Source of the DNA: Ilyomonas sp965199845
GTDB taxonomy: Bacteria > Bacteroidota > Bacteroidia > Chitinophagales > Chitinophagaceae
Length of the DNA stretch: 64,000 bases
Assembly: GCA_965199845.1 (NCBI GenBank)
Contig: CBDATZ010000054.1
Coordinates: forward strand, 1,068,071-1,132,070
Direction: 5' to 3'
Numbering within the stretch: the first letter of the stretch is position 1; every line of letters begins with the position of its first letter. Made by a program: the position numbers and the translations under genes. A model generated the notes under the pieces. The model ran no database searches, had not been told where the DNA came from, and saw only the letters and a list, made by a program, of their open reading frames with translations. Of the stretch, positions 17,417-27,281 are shown in pieces.

Positions 17417-18589
17417 ATGAAATATTGTTTCCTGTTTGTATGCGTATTCTTCACGTCTTTTCTCTTTGCGCAGCGTTATAAAAGAATACATTATAAAGAT
17501 GTTGTTGCAGATACGCACAACGATATTCTTTCTACCTGTATCGAAAAGAATTATCGCTTTGATGATGACCTGAAAGGCAAGACGCATTCTGATTTACAGC
17601 GAATGAAAAACAATGTTGATGTGCAAGTGTTTTCTATCTGGTGCGATGGTTCTTATAAAGGCGACAGCGCTTATAAAATGGCAATGCGCGAAGTAGATAC
17701 TTTGTATGCAGCGGCTGCGCGAAACCCAACAAAAATGCGCATTGTAAAGAATTACAGCGATTTGGAAATTGCGTTGCAACATAAACAAACTGCGGCATTA
17801 ATAGGTGTGGAAGGCGGACACATGATGAATGATAATTTGGCTTATTTAGATACGTTTCATAACCGTGGCGTTTGTTACATGACGCTTACCTGGAACAATT
17901 CAACATCGTGGGCAACAAGCGCAAAAGATGAATCGCGCGATACGGTTTTACATCAGCCAAAAGGCTTGAATGATTTTGGAAAAAGCGTAGTAAAACGGAT
18001 GAATGAATTGGGGATGATGATTGATGTAAGTCACGTGGGCGAACAAACTTTTTGGGATGTAATAAAAACAACCACAAAGCCAATCATTGCTTCGCATAGC
18101 GATGCGTATGCTTTGTGCCCGGTGCCGCGTAATCTGAAAGACAGCCAGATTGTTGCTATTGCAAAAAATGGTGGTATAATAGATGTGAATTTTTATCCTG
18201 GCTTTGTTGATAGCAGTTATGAGCGCAGAGATTCTATCTTTAATGCAAAGCATAAAGCAGAAAGAGATTCGTTATTAAAAATCAATCCCGAAACGTATTA
18301 TGCCAGTAATTATTTAGCTGTAAAATATAAAGAGGAAGTACAGGCTTTGCGCCCGCCGTTAAGCATGTTGATTGATCATATTGATTACTTAGTAAAACTC
18401 GCCGGTATTGATCATGTTGGTTTGGGTTCCGATCTCGATGGCATTTCTACGACACCACAACAAATAGATGACATTACAGATTATCCACTCATCACAAAAC
18501 AATTATTAAAACGTGGCTATCGTAAGAAAGATATAAAAAAAATTTTAGGTGAAAATTTCTTGCGGGTTTATAAAGCCAATGTGATGTAG
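17417..18589 (+). CDS. Membrane dipeptidase family (peptidase M19)
   Basis: The 390-residue protein has a signal peptide (1 to about 19) and all M19 zinc-site segments: VVADTHNDILST (His/Asp ligands), LIGVEGGHMMND (bridging Glu), IDVSHVGEQTFW, IIASHSDAYALCPVPRN and the GLGSDLDGIST strand. M19 enzymes hydrolyse dipeptides, including D-configured ones from peptidoglycan. It acts in the periplasm. Start is ATG 17417; an ATG seven bases earlier is out of frame. Confidence 0.95.
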   Translation: MKYCFLFVCVFFTSFLFAQRYKRIHYKDVVADTHNDILSTCIEKNYRFDDDLKGKTHSDLQRMKNNVDVQVFSIWCDGSYKGDSAYKMAMREVDTLYAAAARNPTKMRIVKNYSDLEIALQHKQTAALIGVEGGHMMNDNLAYLDTFHNRGVCYMTLTWNNSTSWATSAKDESRDTVLHQPKGLNDFGKSVVKRMNELGMMIDVSHVGEQTFWDVIKTTTKPIIASHSDAYALCPVPRNLKDSQIVAIAKNGGIIDVNFYPGFVDSSYERRDSIFNAKHKAERDSLLKINPETYYASNYLAVKYKEEVQALRPPLSMLIDHIDYLVKLAGIDHVGLGSDLDGISTTPQQIDDITDYPLITKQLLKRGYRKKDIKKILGENFLRVYKANVM

Positions 18590-18654
18590 ATAAATTCATC
18601 TTTTAACTTCTTATCGTTTTGATATTTATAAGAAGCAGATAAACTAAGTCATGA

Positions 18655-18957
18655 TTACTTTACAGGCAACGATTTTAATTTTTTCATAAATTCGCTAAAT
18701 GCCGGCGCCAGTTCTTCAAATAAAAGATGTTTGCGGTTCTTAATCATCACTTCACTAAACATCTTTAAACCGATGGCAAATTCGGCTGCCTGGTTTATAT
18801 TGTTGAACGGATCTTTTGCCTGTATTCTTTCTACAATTGAAAAAATAACATCGTGATTATCAAATAACAATTCGATCGGTTGTAATGCTGTCGCTTCGCC
18901 TTTTGCCGTTTCCAGATATTCTAATGTAACCTTGTATTTGTGCGCTCTTTTTTCCAT
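18655..18957 (-). CDS. DUF3861 family protein
   Basis: The 100-residue cytoplasmic protein begins MEKRAHKYKVTLEYLETAKG and has FDNHDVIFSIVERIQ and GLKMFSEVMIKNRKHLLFEE, which match the small DUF3861 family. Function is unknown. It stands alone between convergent and divergent neighbours. Confidence 0.8.
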   Translation of the reverse strand: MEKRAHKYKVTLEYLETAKGEATALQPIELLFDNHDVIFSIVERIQAKDPFNNINQAAEFAIGLKMFSEVMIKNRKHLLFEELAPAFSEFMKKLKSLPVK

Positions 18958-19099
18958 ACAAATCTTGTTTTTCCGATAGTAAAATTACGCTCATTCATAG
19001 TACGCAGAAGCTTGCCGGTTAATAATATCGCTTTGCGAAAATGTTTGGCTTTTATATAAATTGTAATAGCTACAATAGCTTTTCTCTAATTTGCGAAGC

Positions 19100-21229
19100 A
19101 TGAAAACTATATTCTTATCCATATTTTCACTAAGTATAATTATGAGTTCGATAGCACAACAGAAACCGGGCGCTTTTACAGGCACATATCCGGCAACAAA
19201 AACAGTAGCGCAGACAGATGATTTCTTTGGTACAAAAGTGAGCGATCCTTATCGCTGGTTAGAAAACGATACCGCAGCCGATACGAAAGAATGGGTGCAA
19301 CAGCAGGTAGCGGTAACGCAAGATTATTTAAGTAAAATTCCCTTTCGCGATGCCATCAAAAAACGTCTTACAGAGATATGGAATTACGAAAAATTTTCGG
19401 CTCCTTTTAAAGAAGGAAATTATACGTATTTCTATAAAAATGATGGCTTGCAAAACCAATCTGTTTTATACAGAGAAAAAGAAAGCGGTAAACCGGAAAT
19501 GTTTTTAGATCCAAACAAATTTTCTTCTGACGGAACCACATCTTTAGCCGGTATTGATTTTACAAAAGATGGTTCGTTAGCGGCTTATCAAATATCGGAA
19601 GGTGGAAGCGATTGGCGCAAAGTAATCATCATCAATACAACAACAATACAGCAACTGGACGATACATTAAGAGATGTAAAATTCAGTGGTATTTCCTGGA
19701 AGGGAAACGATGGTTTTTACTACAGCAGTTACGACAAGCCAAAAGAAGGCAGCCAGCTTTCCGGCAAAACACAGATTCATAAATTATACTATCATAAATT
19801 AGGTGCAAAACAAAGCGAAGACAAGCTTGTTTTTGGTGGCGACCAAACGCCGCGCCGTTATATTGGTGCCGGTGTAACCGAAGATCAGCACTGGCTCATT
19901 ATTTCTGCTGCCAACGCTACGTATGGCAATGAATTGTACCTGCAGGATTTAACAAAGCCTGATGCACCTATCGTTGCCATTGCAACCGGTTTTGAGTATG
20001 AACAGGATATTGTTTATAGCGATAACGGAAAGTTATTTATTGCTACCAATCGCAATGCGCCAAACCGCAAATTGGTTGTGGTTGATGCGGCTACACCAAC
20101 ACCAGAAAACTGGAAAGATTTAATACCTGAAACTAAGTTTCCGTTAAGTGTTTCAACAGGTGGTAAAAAGCTGTTTGCTCAATACCTGAAAGATGCGGTT
20201 TCAGAAGTTGAGCAATACAATTTAGATGGTAAATTAGAACACGTTATCAAGCTGCCCGGTGTTGGTTCTGCCGGTGGTTTCAGTGGCAAGCAGGAAGAGA
20301 CAGAAGTGTATTATTCTTTTACTTCGTACATCTATCCGTCAACGATTTTCCGGTATGATATTTCTTCGGGCACATCAACCATTTATAAGAAGCCGGGCAT
20401 TAAATTCAATACGGCTGATTATGAAAGTAAGCAAGTGTTTTATATATCCAAAGATGGTACGAAAGTGCCGATGATTATCACCTATAAAAAAGGTATTCAA
20501 CTCGATGGAAAAAATCCTTTGATGTTGTATGCGTATGGTGGCTTTAATATCAGTTTAACGCCGGCTTTTAGTGTCAGCAATATCGTGTTTATGGAAAATG
20601 GCGGCGTGTACGCTGTTGCCAATCTTCGCGGCGGCGGCGAGTATGGCGATGCATGGCACAATGCCGGAACAAAAATGCTAAAGCAGAATGTGTTTGATGA
20701 TTTTATTGCCGCTGCAGAATTTTTGATAAAAGAGAAATATACATCAACCGATTACTTAGCTATTTCCGGCGGTTCGAATGGTGGTTTGTTAATTGGCGCT
20801 TGCATGACGCAGCGACCTGATTTGTATCGTGTCTGCTTTCCGGCAGTTGGTGTATTGGATATGCTTCGCTATCACAAATTCACGGCTGGCGCAGGCTGGT
20901 CGTACGATTACGGAACGGCAGATGACAGCAAGGAAATGTTTGATTATTTATACAAATATTCTCCGGTTCATAATGTAAAGAAAGGAACTTGTTATCCGGC
21001 AACGATGGTAAGCACAGCAGATCATGATGATAGAGTTGTTCCGGCGCATTCTTTCAAGTTTGGCTCGGCGTTACAGGCAGCGCAAAGTTGCAATAATCCT
21101 GTATTGATGAACATTGAAACAAAAGCCGGGCATGGTGCCGGAAAACCAACTTCGATGGTAATACAGGAACAGGCAGATAAATGGGCTTTTATGTTATATA
21201 ATATGGGTTTGAATTATGGAGGAAAGTAA
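19100..21229 (+). CDS. Prolyl oligopeptidase family serine peptidase (S9A)
   Basis: 709 residues from ATG 19100 (TTG at 19091 is an in-frame alternative without support). Signal peptide 1 to about 20, a beta-propeller (about 60-430) and an alpha/beta hydrolase domain with the catalytic Ser in ISGGSNGGLL (about 560), Asp in STADHDDRVVP (about 643) and His in KAGHGAGKP (about 677). The NLRGGGEYGDAWHNAG signature is the S9A active-site loop. It cleaves Pro-x bonds in short peptides in the periplasm. Confidence 0.97.
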   Translation: MKTIFLSIFSLSIIMSSIAQQKPGAFTGTYPATKTVAQTDDFFGTKVSDPYRWLENDTAADTKEWVQQQVAVTQDYLSKIPFRDAIKKRLTEIWNYEKFSAPFKEGNYTYFYKNDGLQNQSVLYREKESGKPEMFLDPNKFSSDGTTSLAGIDFTKDGSLAAYQISEGGSDWRKVIIINTTTIQQLDDTLRDVKFSGISWKGNDGFYYSSYDKPKEGSQLSGKTQIHKLYYHKLGAKQSEDKLVFGGDQTPRRYIGAGVTEDQHWLIISAANATYGNELYLQDLTKPDAPIVAIATGFEYEQDIVYSDNGKLFIATNRNAPNRKLVVVDAATPTPENWKDLIPETKFPLSVSTGGKKLFAQYLKDAVSEVEQYNLDGKLEHVIKLPGVGSAGGFSGKQEETEVYYSFTSYIYPSTIFRYDISSGTSTIYKKPGIKFNTADYESKQVFYISKDGTKVPMIITYKKGIQLDGKNPLMLYAYGGFNISLTPAFSVSNIVFMENGGVYAVANLRGGGEYGDAWHNAGTKMLKQNVFDDFIAAAEFLIKEKYTSTDYLAISGGSNGGLLIGACMTQRPDLYRVCFPAVGVLDMLRYHKFTAGAGWSYDYGTADDSKEMFDYLYKYSPVHNVKKGTCYPATMVSTADHDDRVVPAHSFKFGSALQAAQSCNNPVLMNIETKAGHGAGKPTSMVIQEQADKWAFMLYNMGLNYGGK

Positions 21230-21326
21230 TAAATTATAATATGTGTTTACATCAATATTTTATTAAGCGACAATAGGACTTTGTAACAACTTTATTATTG
21301 AATAAATCGAATACTTTAAGATAAAT

Positions 21327-21446
21327 ATGGAGCAAGGAATAATTAAAGCAACACCAATTATTGAATTAGTTGAAGGTATCGAAGTCATAATAGAAACTAT
21401 GCTCTTTATTATTAGAGAAGTTATTAATGAAAATACATGTATGTAA
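21327..21446 (+). CDS. Possible 39-residue small protein, coupled to the next gene
   Basis: ATG at 21327 opens a 39-codon frame ending at TAA 21444-21446, overlapping the next ORF by 10 bases. The product has a hydrophobic centre (IELVEGIEVIIETMLFIIRE) and acidic character. It is not a known family; the overlap with the following gene is the main support. Confidence 0.3.
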   Translation: MEQGIIKATPIIELVEGIEVIIETMLFIIREVINENTCM

Positions 21447-21982
21447 GTCGTATTGATAATGACAATGAAATAGATTTTTCAGATGCAGATATTTATACAG
21501 TAAATGGTTTTAAATGGGGAGAATCTTTACTATTTCCAGTAAAGCGAAGTGAAATTAAGATTTTAATAGTCGAAAGTTTTCCAGATAAGAAAGAACGAAT
21601 GTTTTTAGATAAAGATCAATGGGAAATGGTCATACATAATAGCTGGGTGGAAAGTGAATTTATTCTTTCTTTTCAAGTAATAAACAAAAATTGGTCAATC
21701 AAAAATGAGTTTGGGAATTATCAATTTGCAAGGATAGTATCTTCTTTAGAAGAATTGCCTATTAAGTCAGAAATGATTGGTATTTACGGGTTTGATATAA
21801 CAATTTTTGAGAATGATGAATTTACAATGGCAAGGCTTGGTAAAATTGGTTATAGTTATGATATCATTAAAAAACAAGTAGCTAATTTTATTTATCAAGT
21901 AATAATGAAAAAGGAACAGAACTTTTATAAGGGTAAGTATGAGTTATTATTAGATGACATTGATAAGTGGTTTAAAATATAG
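21437..21982 (+). CDS. Hypothetical protein of an AT-rich accessory segment
   Basis: A 181-residue soluble protein, acidic and rich in Ile, Lys and aromatic residues, without recognised domain. Codon use is strongly biased to A/T third positions, unlike the flanking housekeeping genes, and it is bounded by a short coupled ORF and a terminator. Size and composition resemble immunity-type or effector-partner proteins, but no motif supports a function. Confidence 0.6.
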   Translation: MYVSRIDNDNEIDFSDADIYTVNGFKWGESLLFPVKRSEIKILIVESFPDKKERMFLDKDQWEMVIHNSWVESEFILSFQVINKNWSIKNEFGNYQFARIVSSLEELPIKSEMIGIYGFDITIFENDEFTMARLGKIGYSYDIIKKQVANFIYQVIMKKEQNFYKGKYELLLDDIDKWFKI

Positions 21983-22033
21983 TGGTCACTTAAATGTCAA
22001 CGCTTAAACTTCTATATCATTATCAAAACAAAA

Positions 22034-22069
22034 AAAAGGTTCGTTCAATATGTTTTGAACGAACCTTTT
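22034..22069. terminator. Intrinsic terminator after the AT-rich gene
   Basis: AAAAGGTTCGTTCAA (22034-22048) pairs perfectly with TTGAACGAACCTTTT (22055-22069) around a six-base loop; A and T runs flank both ends. It can serve the plus-strand gene and, in reverse, the sigma gene. Confidence 0.85.
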
Positions 22070-22070
22070 A

Positions 22071-22152
22071 GTTTGGCTGTCATCCAATTACGATCTTGTA
22101 GTGTATGACAATCGGCAAACCGTTAGTAACTGCAAAATAATACTGGATGACA
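22071..22152. other. Inverted-repeat segment downstream of the sigma gene
   Basis: TGTCATCCA (22079-22087) is repeated inverted as TGGATGACA (22144-22152), and inside it GTTTGGC-TGTCAT (22071-22083) can pair imperfectly with ATGACAATCGGCAAAC (22106-22121). Probably a structured 3' UTR or a small decayed element; no function assigned. Confidence 0.3.
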
Positions 22153-22162
22153 TAAGTTGAAC

Positions 22163-22744
22163 CTATAAGGCAATCTGTTTTTCCGTCATCATTTTGCGAA
22201 GATTAATCAATCCATAACGCATACGACCCAATGCTGTGTTAATACTGCAATTGGTTAAGCGCGCAATGTCTTTAAAGCTCATATCGCCAAAGTGGCGCAA
22301 CACAATTACTTCACGTTGCTCATCGGGCAATTTGTCGAGCATGGCATACATCGTATCGTGGCTTTGGTGGCGCATCATTTTTTGCTCTGCCGTTTCTTCC
22401 ACCACGTTAATCACTTCAAAAATGTCCTGGTTGTCGCCGGTTAAAATAGACGGCGTCCGTTTCACTTTGCGGAAATGATCTACACAAAGATTGTGGGCAA
22501 TGCGCAGTGCCCAGGGCAAAAATTTTCCTTCCTCATTATAACGCTTATTGCGAAGCGTATCTATAATGCGGATAAAGGTTTCCTGGAACATATCTTCGGC
22601 GAGATATTTATCTTTTACCAGGAATAAAATAGATGAATACAATTTGTCCTGGTAGCGGGAAATAAGCGATTCGAAAGCATACACATTACCTTCCTGGAAA
22701 GCAAGCACCAATTGTGTATCTGTCATAGAATTGTACAGCCTCAT
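22163..22744 (-). CDS. RNA polymerase sigma factor, ECF family
   Basis: 193 residues: region 2 (about 10-80: YQDKLYSSILFLVKDKYLAE, DMFQETFIRI, PWALRIAHNLCVDHFRKVKR) and region 4 (about 125-185: KLPDEQREVIVLRHFGDMSF, KDIARLTNCSINTALGRMRY). No anti-sigma factor lies next to it, so regulation is probably at another locus. It is divergent from uvrA. Confidence 0.93.
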   Translation of the reverse strand: MRLYNSMTDTQLVLAFQEGNVYAFESLISRYQDKLYSSILFLVKDKYLAEDMFQETFIRIIDTLRNKRYNEEGKFLPWALRIAHNLCVDHFRKVKRTPSILTGDNQDIFEVINVVEETAEQKMMRHQSHDTMYAMLDKLPDEQREVIVLRHFGDMSFKDIARLTNCSINTALGRMRYGLINLRKMMTEKQIAL

Positions 22745-22958
22745 ACAGATATAATAAACGTAATTTTAGAAAATGGATAACGTTAAAAAAACGCTTTTAA
22801 AAACTAATCAGGTAGAAGTTTTGTATAGGCTCTGTACTTTTTGTTCTGGTTGTGAAAATAACAAGATTTTTCACGTTTAATATCCTACAATTGTAAAATT
22901 AATGCAAATAAAAGTATTATTTAATTTCTTATAAATGTTTTTTTAATTTTCTGAACTG

Positions 22959-25781
22959 ATGTTAAAAGAAAGAAAGGGGTCTGTTAAAAAAAGCGAGGCG
23001 AGGCTAACCGAACGGGATATAGAAATAAAGGGCGCGCGAACCCACAATTTAAAGAATGTTGATGTTGTTTTTCCACGCAATAAATTCATTGTGGTTACAG
23101 GTGTTTCGGGCAGCGGCAAATCATCACTTACAATAGATACATTATTTGCCGAAGGGCAGCGCCGTTATGCGGAAAGTCTGAGTTCTTACGCGCGCCAGTT
23201 TATGGCGCGTATGGATAAGCCGGATGTGGATTATATTAAAGGTTTGTGCCCGGCAATTGCTATTGAACAAAAGGTAATTACCCGCACGCCGCGCAGCACC
23301 GTTGGCAGTATGACGGAGATTTATGATTACCTGCGTTTGATGTATGCGCGTATCGGCAAAACCATTTCGCCGGTTAGTGGCAGAGAAGTAAAAAAAGATG
23401 ATGTAACAGATGTGGTAAATGTCATTAAAAATTTACCGCAGGGAGCAAAAGTTATCATCATCGTCCGGTTTAAGCAACATGCAAAACGGGAGCCGCGCGA
23501 AGAACTGAACATTTTGGTTCAGAAAGGATTTTCCAGAATGTATATTGATGCCCAACCAGTAAGAATTGAAGACTTGTTGGATTTAAATGAAGCTGATTTA
23601 TTACAGCAAGTACAAACATCTGCAAACAAGTCGGTTTATATACTTGTTGATCGTATTGTAAAAAAAGAATTTGATGAAGATGACATTCATCGGATTTCCG
23701 ATTCTGTAAATACAGCTTTTTACGAAGGCGAAGGCGAAATGTATCTGGAAGCTGATGATAAATTAATTCATTTCAGCAACAAGTTTGAACTGGATGGAAT
23801 TCAGTTTGAAGAGCCGGTTCCCAACTTGTTTTCATTCAACAATCCGTATGGCGCTTGTCCTGAATGCGAAGGTTTTGGAATGGTGCTTGGCATTGATCAT
23901 GACCTGGTTATTCCCGATAAAAAAGCAAGCGTTTATGAAGGTGCGGTTGCGCCATGGAAAGGCGATAAGATGGGATTATGGCGCGATCGTTTTATCAAGT
24001 CGTCCGGCTCGTATGGTTTTCCTGTTCATACAGCAATATGCGACCTGACTGAACAGCAATACGATTTGCTTTGGCACGGCAACGCCACAGTTCAAGGTAT
24101 TGATGATTTTTTTGCCGAGGTTGAGCAGAATTTATATAAAGTTCAGTATCGTGTAATGCTGAGTCGCTTTCGCGGTAAAACATTATGTCCCACTTGCAAA
24201 GGTTATCGCTTGCGGCCGGAAGCCATGTATATAAAAGTTGATGGAAAACAGATTGGTCAGTTATGCGTAATGCCAATAAAAGATTTGCAGCAATGGTTTT
24301 TTAATTTAGCTCTTTCAGAACATCAGCAGCAGGTTGCCAAACGCATATTAATTGAAATCAAACAACGGCTGCAAACATTAGTTGATGTGGGTTTGGGTTA
24401 TCTTACTTTAAATCGGTTAGCCAATACATTAAGCGGCGGCGAAAGCCAGCGTATTCAACTTACACGAAGTTTGGGAAGCAATCTCACCAATTCGTTATAC
24501 ATACTTGATGAGCCTTCGATCGGTTTGCATTCGCGCGACACCGAAAAGCTCATTAAAGTATTAAAAGAACTGCGCGATTTAAACAATACCGTTGTTGTGG
24601 TTGAGCATGATGAAATGATAATGCGCGAAGCGGATTATATTATTGATATGGGACCGTTGGCTTCGCATCTGGGCGGCGAAGTGATTGCAACAGGAAACTA
24701 TGACGAAATCGTTGCGAACCCTGAAAGTCTGACCGGTAAATACTTAACAGGCGAACTAACAATTAACCTGGACAAACAGCCGCGTAAGTGGACGAAAAGT
24801 ATAACTGTTGAAGGCGCCAGGCAAAACAATTTAAAAGATATTACGGTTCAGTTTCCGCTGAATGTTTTGTGCGTAATAAGTGGCGTTAGCGGCAGCGGAA
24901 AAACAACTTTGGTAAAGCAAATTTTATATCCGGCTTTACGTAAATTAAAAGGTGAATTTGCAGACAAAGTCGGCTTTCATAAAGCGATATCAGGAAATAC
25001 AGATGAGATTTCGCAGATAGAATTAATTGACCAAAATCCGATTGGTAAATCATCGCGCAGTAACCCGGTTACTTATATCAAAGCATACGATGAAATCAGG
25101 GATTTGTATGCCAGGCAGCCACTATCAAAAATGCGCGGATTTCAAACCAAGCACTTCTCGTTTAATATAGATGGCGGTCGCTGCGATACTTGTAAAGGTG
25201 AAGGCGAACAGGTTGTAGAAATGCAGTTTTTGGCCGATGTGCATTTAACCTGCGAAGTCTGCGGTGGCAAACGATTTAAAGAAGAAGTATTGGAAGTGCA
25301 ATACAACGGTAAAAATATTTATGATGTATTGGACATGAGCGTTGATGACGCCATTGCTTTTTTTAAAAATGAAAAAACCTTGGCCAAAGCGTTACAGCCA
25401 TTGCAGGATGTAGGTTTGGGCTATATCAAGCTCGGGCAAAGCAGCGATACATTAAGTGGTGGCGAAGCACAGCGTGTAAAGCTGGCTTCCTTTTTAGGTA
25501 AAGGAAAAAATGCAGGTCGTATCTTATTCATTTTTGATGAACCGACAACCGGTTTGCATTTTCATGATATTAATAAACTGCTCACTTCTTTTTATGCTTT
25601 GATAGAACAAGGTCATTCTTTACTTGTAATTGAACACAATGCAGATGTGATTAAGAACGCGGATTGGTTAATTGATTTAGGTCCGGAAGCCGGAGATGCC
25701 GGTGGAAAATTAGTGTATGCCGGCATTCCTTCGGGCATTAAAGAAGTGGCTGAAAGTTATACAGGAAAGTTTATGGAATAA
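22959..25781 (+). CDS. uvrA: Excinuclease ABC subunit A
   Basis: A 940-residue UvrA, the damage-sensing ATPase of nucleotide excision repair. Two ABC ATPase modules are complete: Walker A GVSGSGKSS (about 48) and GVSGSGKTT (about 645), signature motifs TLSGGESQRIQL and TLSGGEAQRVKL, and Walker B ILDEPSIGLHSRD and IFDEPTTGLHFHD. Zinc-binding pairs are CPECEGFG with CPTCKGYR, and CDTCKGEG with CEVCGGKR. A short charged N-terminal extension precedes the usual start. Length is typical. Confidence 0.99.
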   Translation: MLKERKGSVKKSEARLTERDIEIKGARTHNLKNVDVVFPRNKFIVVTGVSGSGKSSLTIDTLFAEGQRRYAESLSSYARQFMARMDKPDVDYIKGLCPAIAIEQKVITRTPRSTVGSMTEIYDYLRLMYARIGKTISPVSGREVKKDDVTDVVNVIKNLPQGAKVIIIVRFKQHAKREPREELNILVQKGFSRMYIDAQPVRIEDLLDLNEADLLQQVQTSANKSVYILVDRIVKKEFDEDDIHRISDSVNTAFYEGEGEMYLEADDKLIHFSNKFELDGIQFEEPVPNLFSFNNPYGACPECEGFGMVLGIDHDLVIPDKKASVYEGAVAPWKGDKMGLWRDRFIKSSGSYGFPVHTAICDLTEQQYDLLWHGNATVQGIDDFFAEVEQNLYKVQYRVMLSRFRGKTLCPTCKGYRLRPEAMYIKVDGKQIGQLCVMPIKDLQQWFFNLALSEHQQQVAKRILIEIKQRLQTLVDVGLGYLTLNRLANTLSGGESQRIQLTRSLGSNLTNSLYILDEPSIGLHSRDTEKLIKVLKELRDLNNTVVVVEHDEMIMREADYIIDMGPLASHLGGEVIATGNYDEIVANPESLTGKYLTGELTINLDKQPRKWTKSITVEGARQNNLKDITVQFPLNVLCVISGVSGSGKTTLVKQILYPALRKLKGEFADKVGFHKAISGNTDEISQIELIDQNPIGKSSRSNPVTYIKAYDEIRDLYARQPLSKMRGFQTKHFSFNIDGGRCDTCKGEGEQVVEMQFLADVHLTCEVCGGKRFKEEVLEVQYNGKNIYDVLDMSVDDAIAFFKNEKTLAKALQPLQDVGLGYIKLGQSSDTLSGGEAQRVKLASFLGKGKNAGRILFIFDEPTTGLHFHDINKLLTSFYALIEQGHSLLVIEHNADVIKNADWLIDLGPEAGDAGGKLVYAGIPSGIKEVAESYTGKFME

Positions 25782-25843
25782 GATAAAATTTATCTGTTCA
25801 TCCGCATATATTATTGTTCTCAATTGTAAACTTACACGGCTAT

Positions 25844-25851
25844 TATATTTG
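25844..25851 (+). promoter_or_regulatory. -7 box upstream of the NIPSNAP gene
   Basis: TATATTTG is a perfect TAnnTTTG box, 16 bases before the ATG at 25868, with TTG at 25824-25826 (17-base spacer). It lies downstream of the TTG at 25814, ruling out that as the start. Confidence 0.5.
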
Positions 25852-25867
25852 CCTAAATAATCTTGTT

Positions 25868-26665
25868 ATGAAACGTCGTTCCTTTGTAAAAACATCTTTA
25901 CTTGCCGGCTCGTTACCTGTTATGATACAATCATCTGCAAACGCAAAAGAGAAATCTTCCGCAAAGGCTTCACGCGAGTATTATGAGCTTCGTGTGTATT
26001 CATTGAAAGATGATACACAACAAAAATTAGTGGAAGATTATTATAAAAATGCAGCTATACCAGCGTATAATAAAATCGGCAGCCAAATCATTGGTGTGTT
26101 TACCGAAATGAAACCGGAAGGACAAACAAAAATATATGTTGTTATTCCTTACAATTCGGTTGATGATTTTATAAACAGTCACGATAAATTATCGAAAGAC
26201 GGCACTTATAAAACAGCCGCAGACGAGTATTTGAACGCGCCCGCAACAGCGCCTGCGTATGATAGAATAGAGAACTCATTCTTTTATTCCTTTCCTCATT
26301 TTCCGCAGATGAAAGTATCTGCCGGTAAGTCACGGATATTTGAACTTCGTCGTTACGAAAGTCCGGGAGAATTGGCGGGTAAAAAGAAAATAGAAATGTT
26401 TAATGAAGGCGGTGAAATTGATATTTTTTTAAAAACAGGATTAAACCCGGTTTTCTTTGGCGAAAGTTTGATTGGAGAGAACCGCCCGAATCTCACGTAT
26501 ATGCTTCAGTTTGATGATATGGCTGCGCACGATGCCGCCTGGAAAACATTTGGCAGCAGCACCGAATGGAATAAATTAAAAGCCATTCCTGATTACGCCG
26601 ACGCAAAAATTATTTCTAAAATTACGCCCGTCTTTTTAGTGCCAACAGCATTTTCGCAGATATAA
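25868..26665 (+). CDS. NIPSNAP family protein with Tat-type signal
   Basis: 265 residues from ATG 25868. The N terminus MKRRSFVKTSLLAGSLPVM has a twin-arginine style signal. Two NIPSNAP ferredoxin-like domains follow: YYELRVYSLKDDTQQKLVEDY with NKIGSQIIGVFTEM, and IFELRRYESPGELAGKKKIE with GLNPVFFGESLIGENRP. The family has a dimeric alpha-beta barrel fold; the physiological role in bacteria is unknown. A terminator follows. Confidence 0.9.
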   Translation: MKRRSFVKTSLLAGSLPVMIQSSANAKEKSSAKASREYYELRVYSLKDDTQQKLVEDYYKNAAIPAYNKIGSQIIGVFTEMKPEGQTKIYVVIPYNSVDDFINSHDKLSKDGTYKTAADEYLNAPATAPAYDRIENSFFYSFPHFPQMKVSAGKSRIFELRRYESPGELAGKKKIEMFNEGGEIDIFLKTGLNPVFFGESLIGENRPNLTYMLQFDDMAAHDAAWKTFGSSTEWNKLKAIPDYADAKIISKITPVFLVPTAFSQI

Positions 26666-26679
26666 TATTTACTATTTAC

Positions 26680-26723
26680 AAACAGGAAGGTTTCGATTTT
26701 TTATGATTAAAACCTTCCTGTTT
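26680..26723 (+). terminator. Intrinsic terminator after the NIPSNAP gene
   Basis: AAACAGGAAGGTTT (26680-26693) pairs with AAACCTTCCTGTTT (26710-26723), followed by TTT; a 16-base loop separates the arms. Confidence 0.85.
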
Positions 26724-26855
26724 TTATATTGTTACAACTGTTGATATATCAAAACAACAGTGTTTACAACCTGACTATAAAACGTTTCCGATCAAGCACA
26801 AAAATGCAAATGGTTTTTATAAACCAGAACTTGAACTATAAATGAAATGAATATC

Positions 26856-27059
26856 TTATTCTTCTTCGGTCAGATAAAAATCACGCAGGTAAAATCCACT
26901 ACCTGTCTGATAATCTAAATTTAAGTTTTGAATGTCTTCGTCGGTAATAGGTTCTTCAGGGTTTGCGATATGGTATTTAATCAATTCACGCGGTGTAAGC
27001 GAAGACTTTTTCTTTGCTGTTGCCGATATTGTCGTGGCTGTGTTTTGATAGATTTCCAT
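26856..27059 (-). CDS. Small hypothetical protein
   Basis: A 67-residue acidic protein with a Ser/Thr/Ala-rich N terminus and a C-terminal part PEEPITDEDIQNLNLDYQTG followed by SGFYLRDFYLTEEE. No known domain is recognised. It is divergent from the DUF4954 gene; the region between has room for both promoters. Coding status rests on coherent composition and a clean ATG start. Confidence 0.5.
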   Translation of the reverse strand: MEIYQNTATTISATAKKKSSLTPRELIKYHIANPEEPITDEDIQNLNLDYQTGSGFYLRDFYLTEEE

Positions 27060-27281
27060 AAAACTTGCTTATTTAAAAATTGAAAGTAGACAATTGCACA
27101 AACATAAAAGCGCGATGTGAAAAAATAGTATGACTTCATATTGCAAATACATGACCGGAAAAATCTTTCCCACAATCTTTCCCGTTTTATCGTTATAAAT
27201 ATTCGATTTGCTGAATGCAATGCTTTCAGAAAGCAAACAAAGAATCTCGCTACATTCGCTCTCTTTCCAAACAGGAATGCG

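Noticed and set aside
27141..27281. 47-residue N-terminal extension of DUF4954 protein
   Set aside because: Intergenic-type sequence; the family domain begins directly after ATG 27282.
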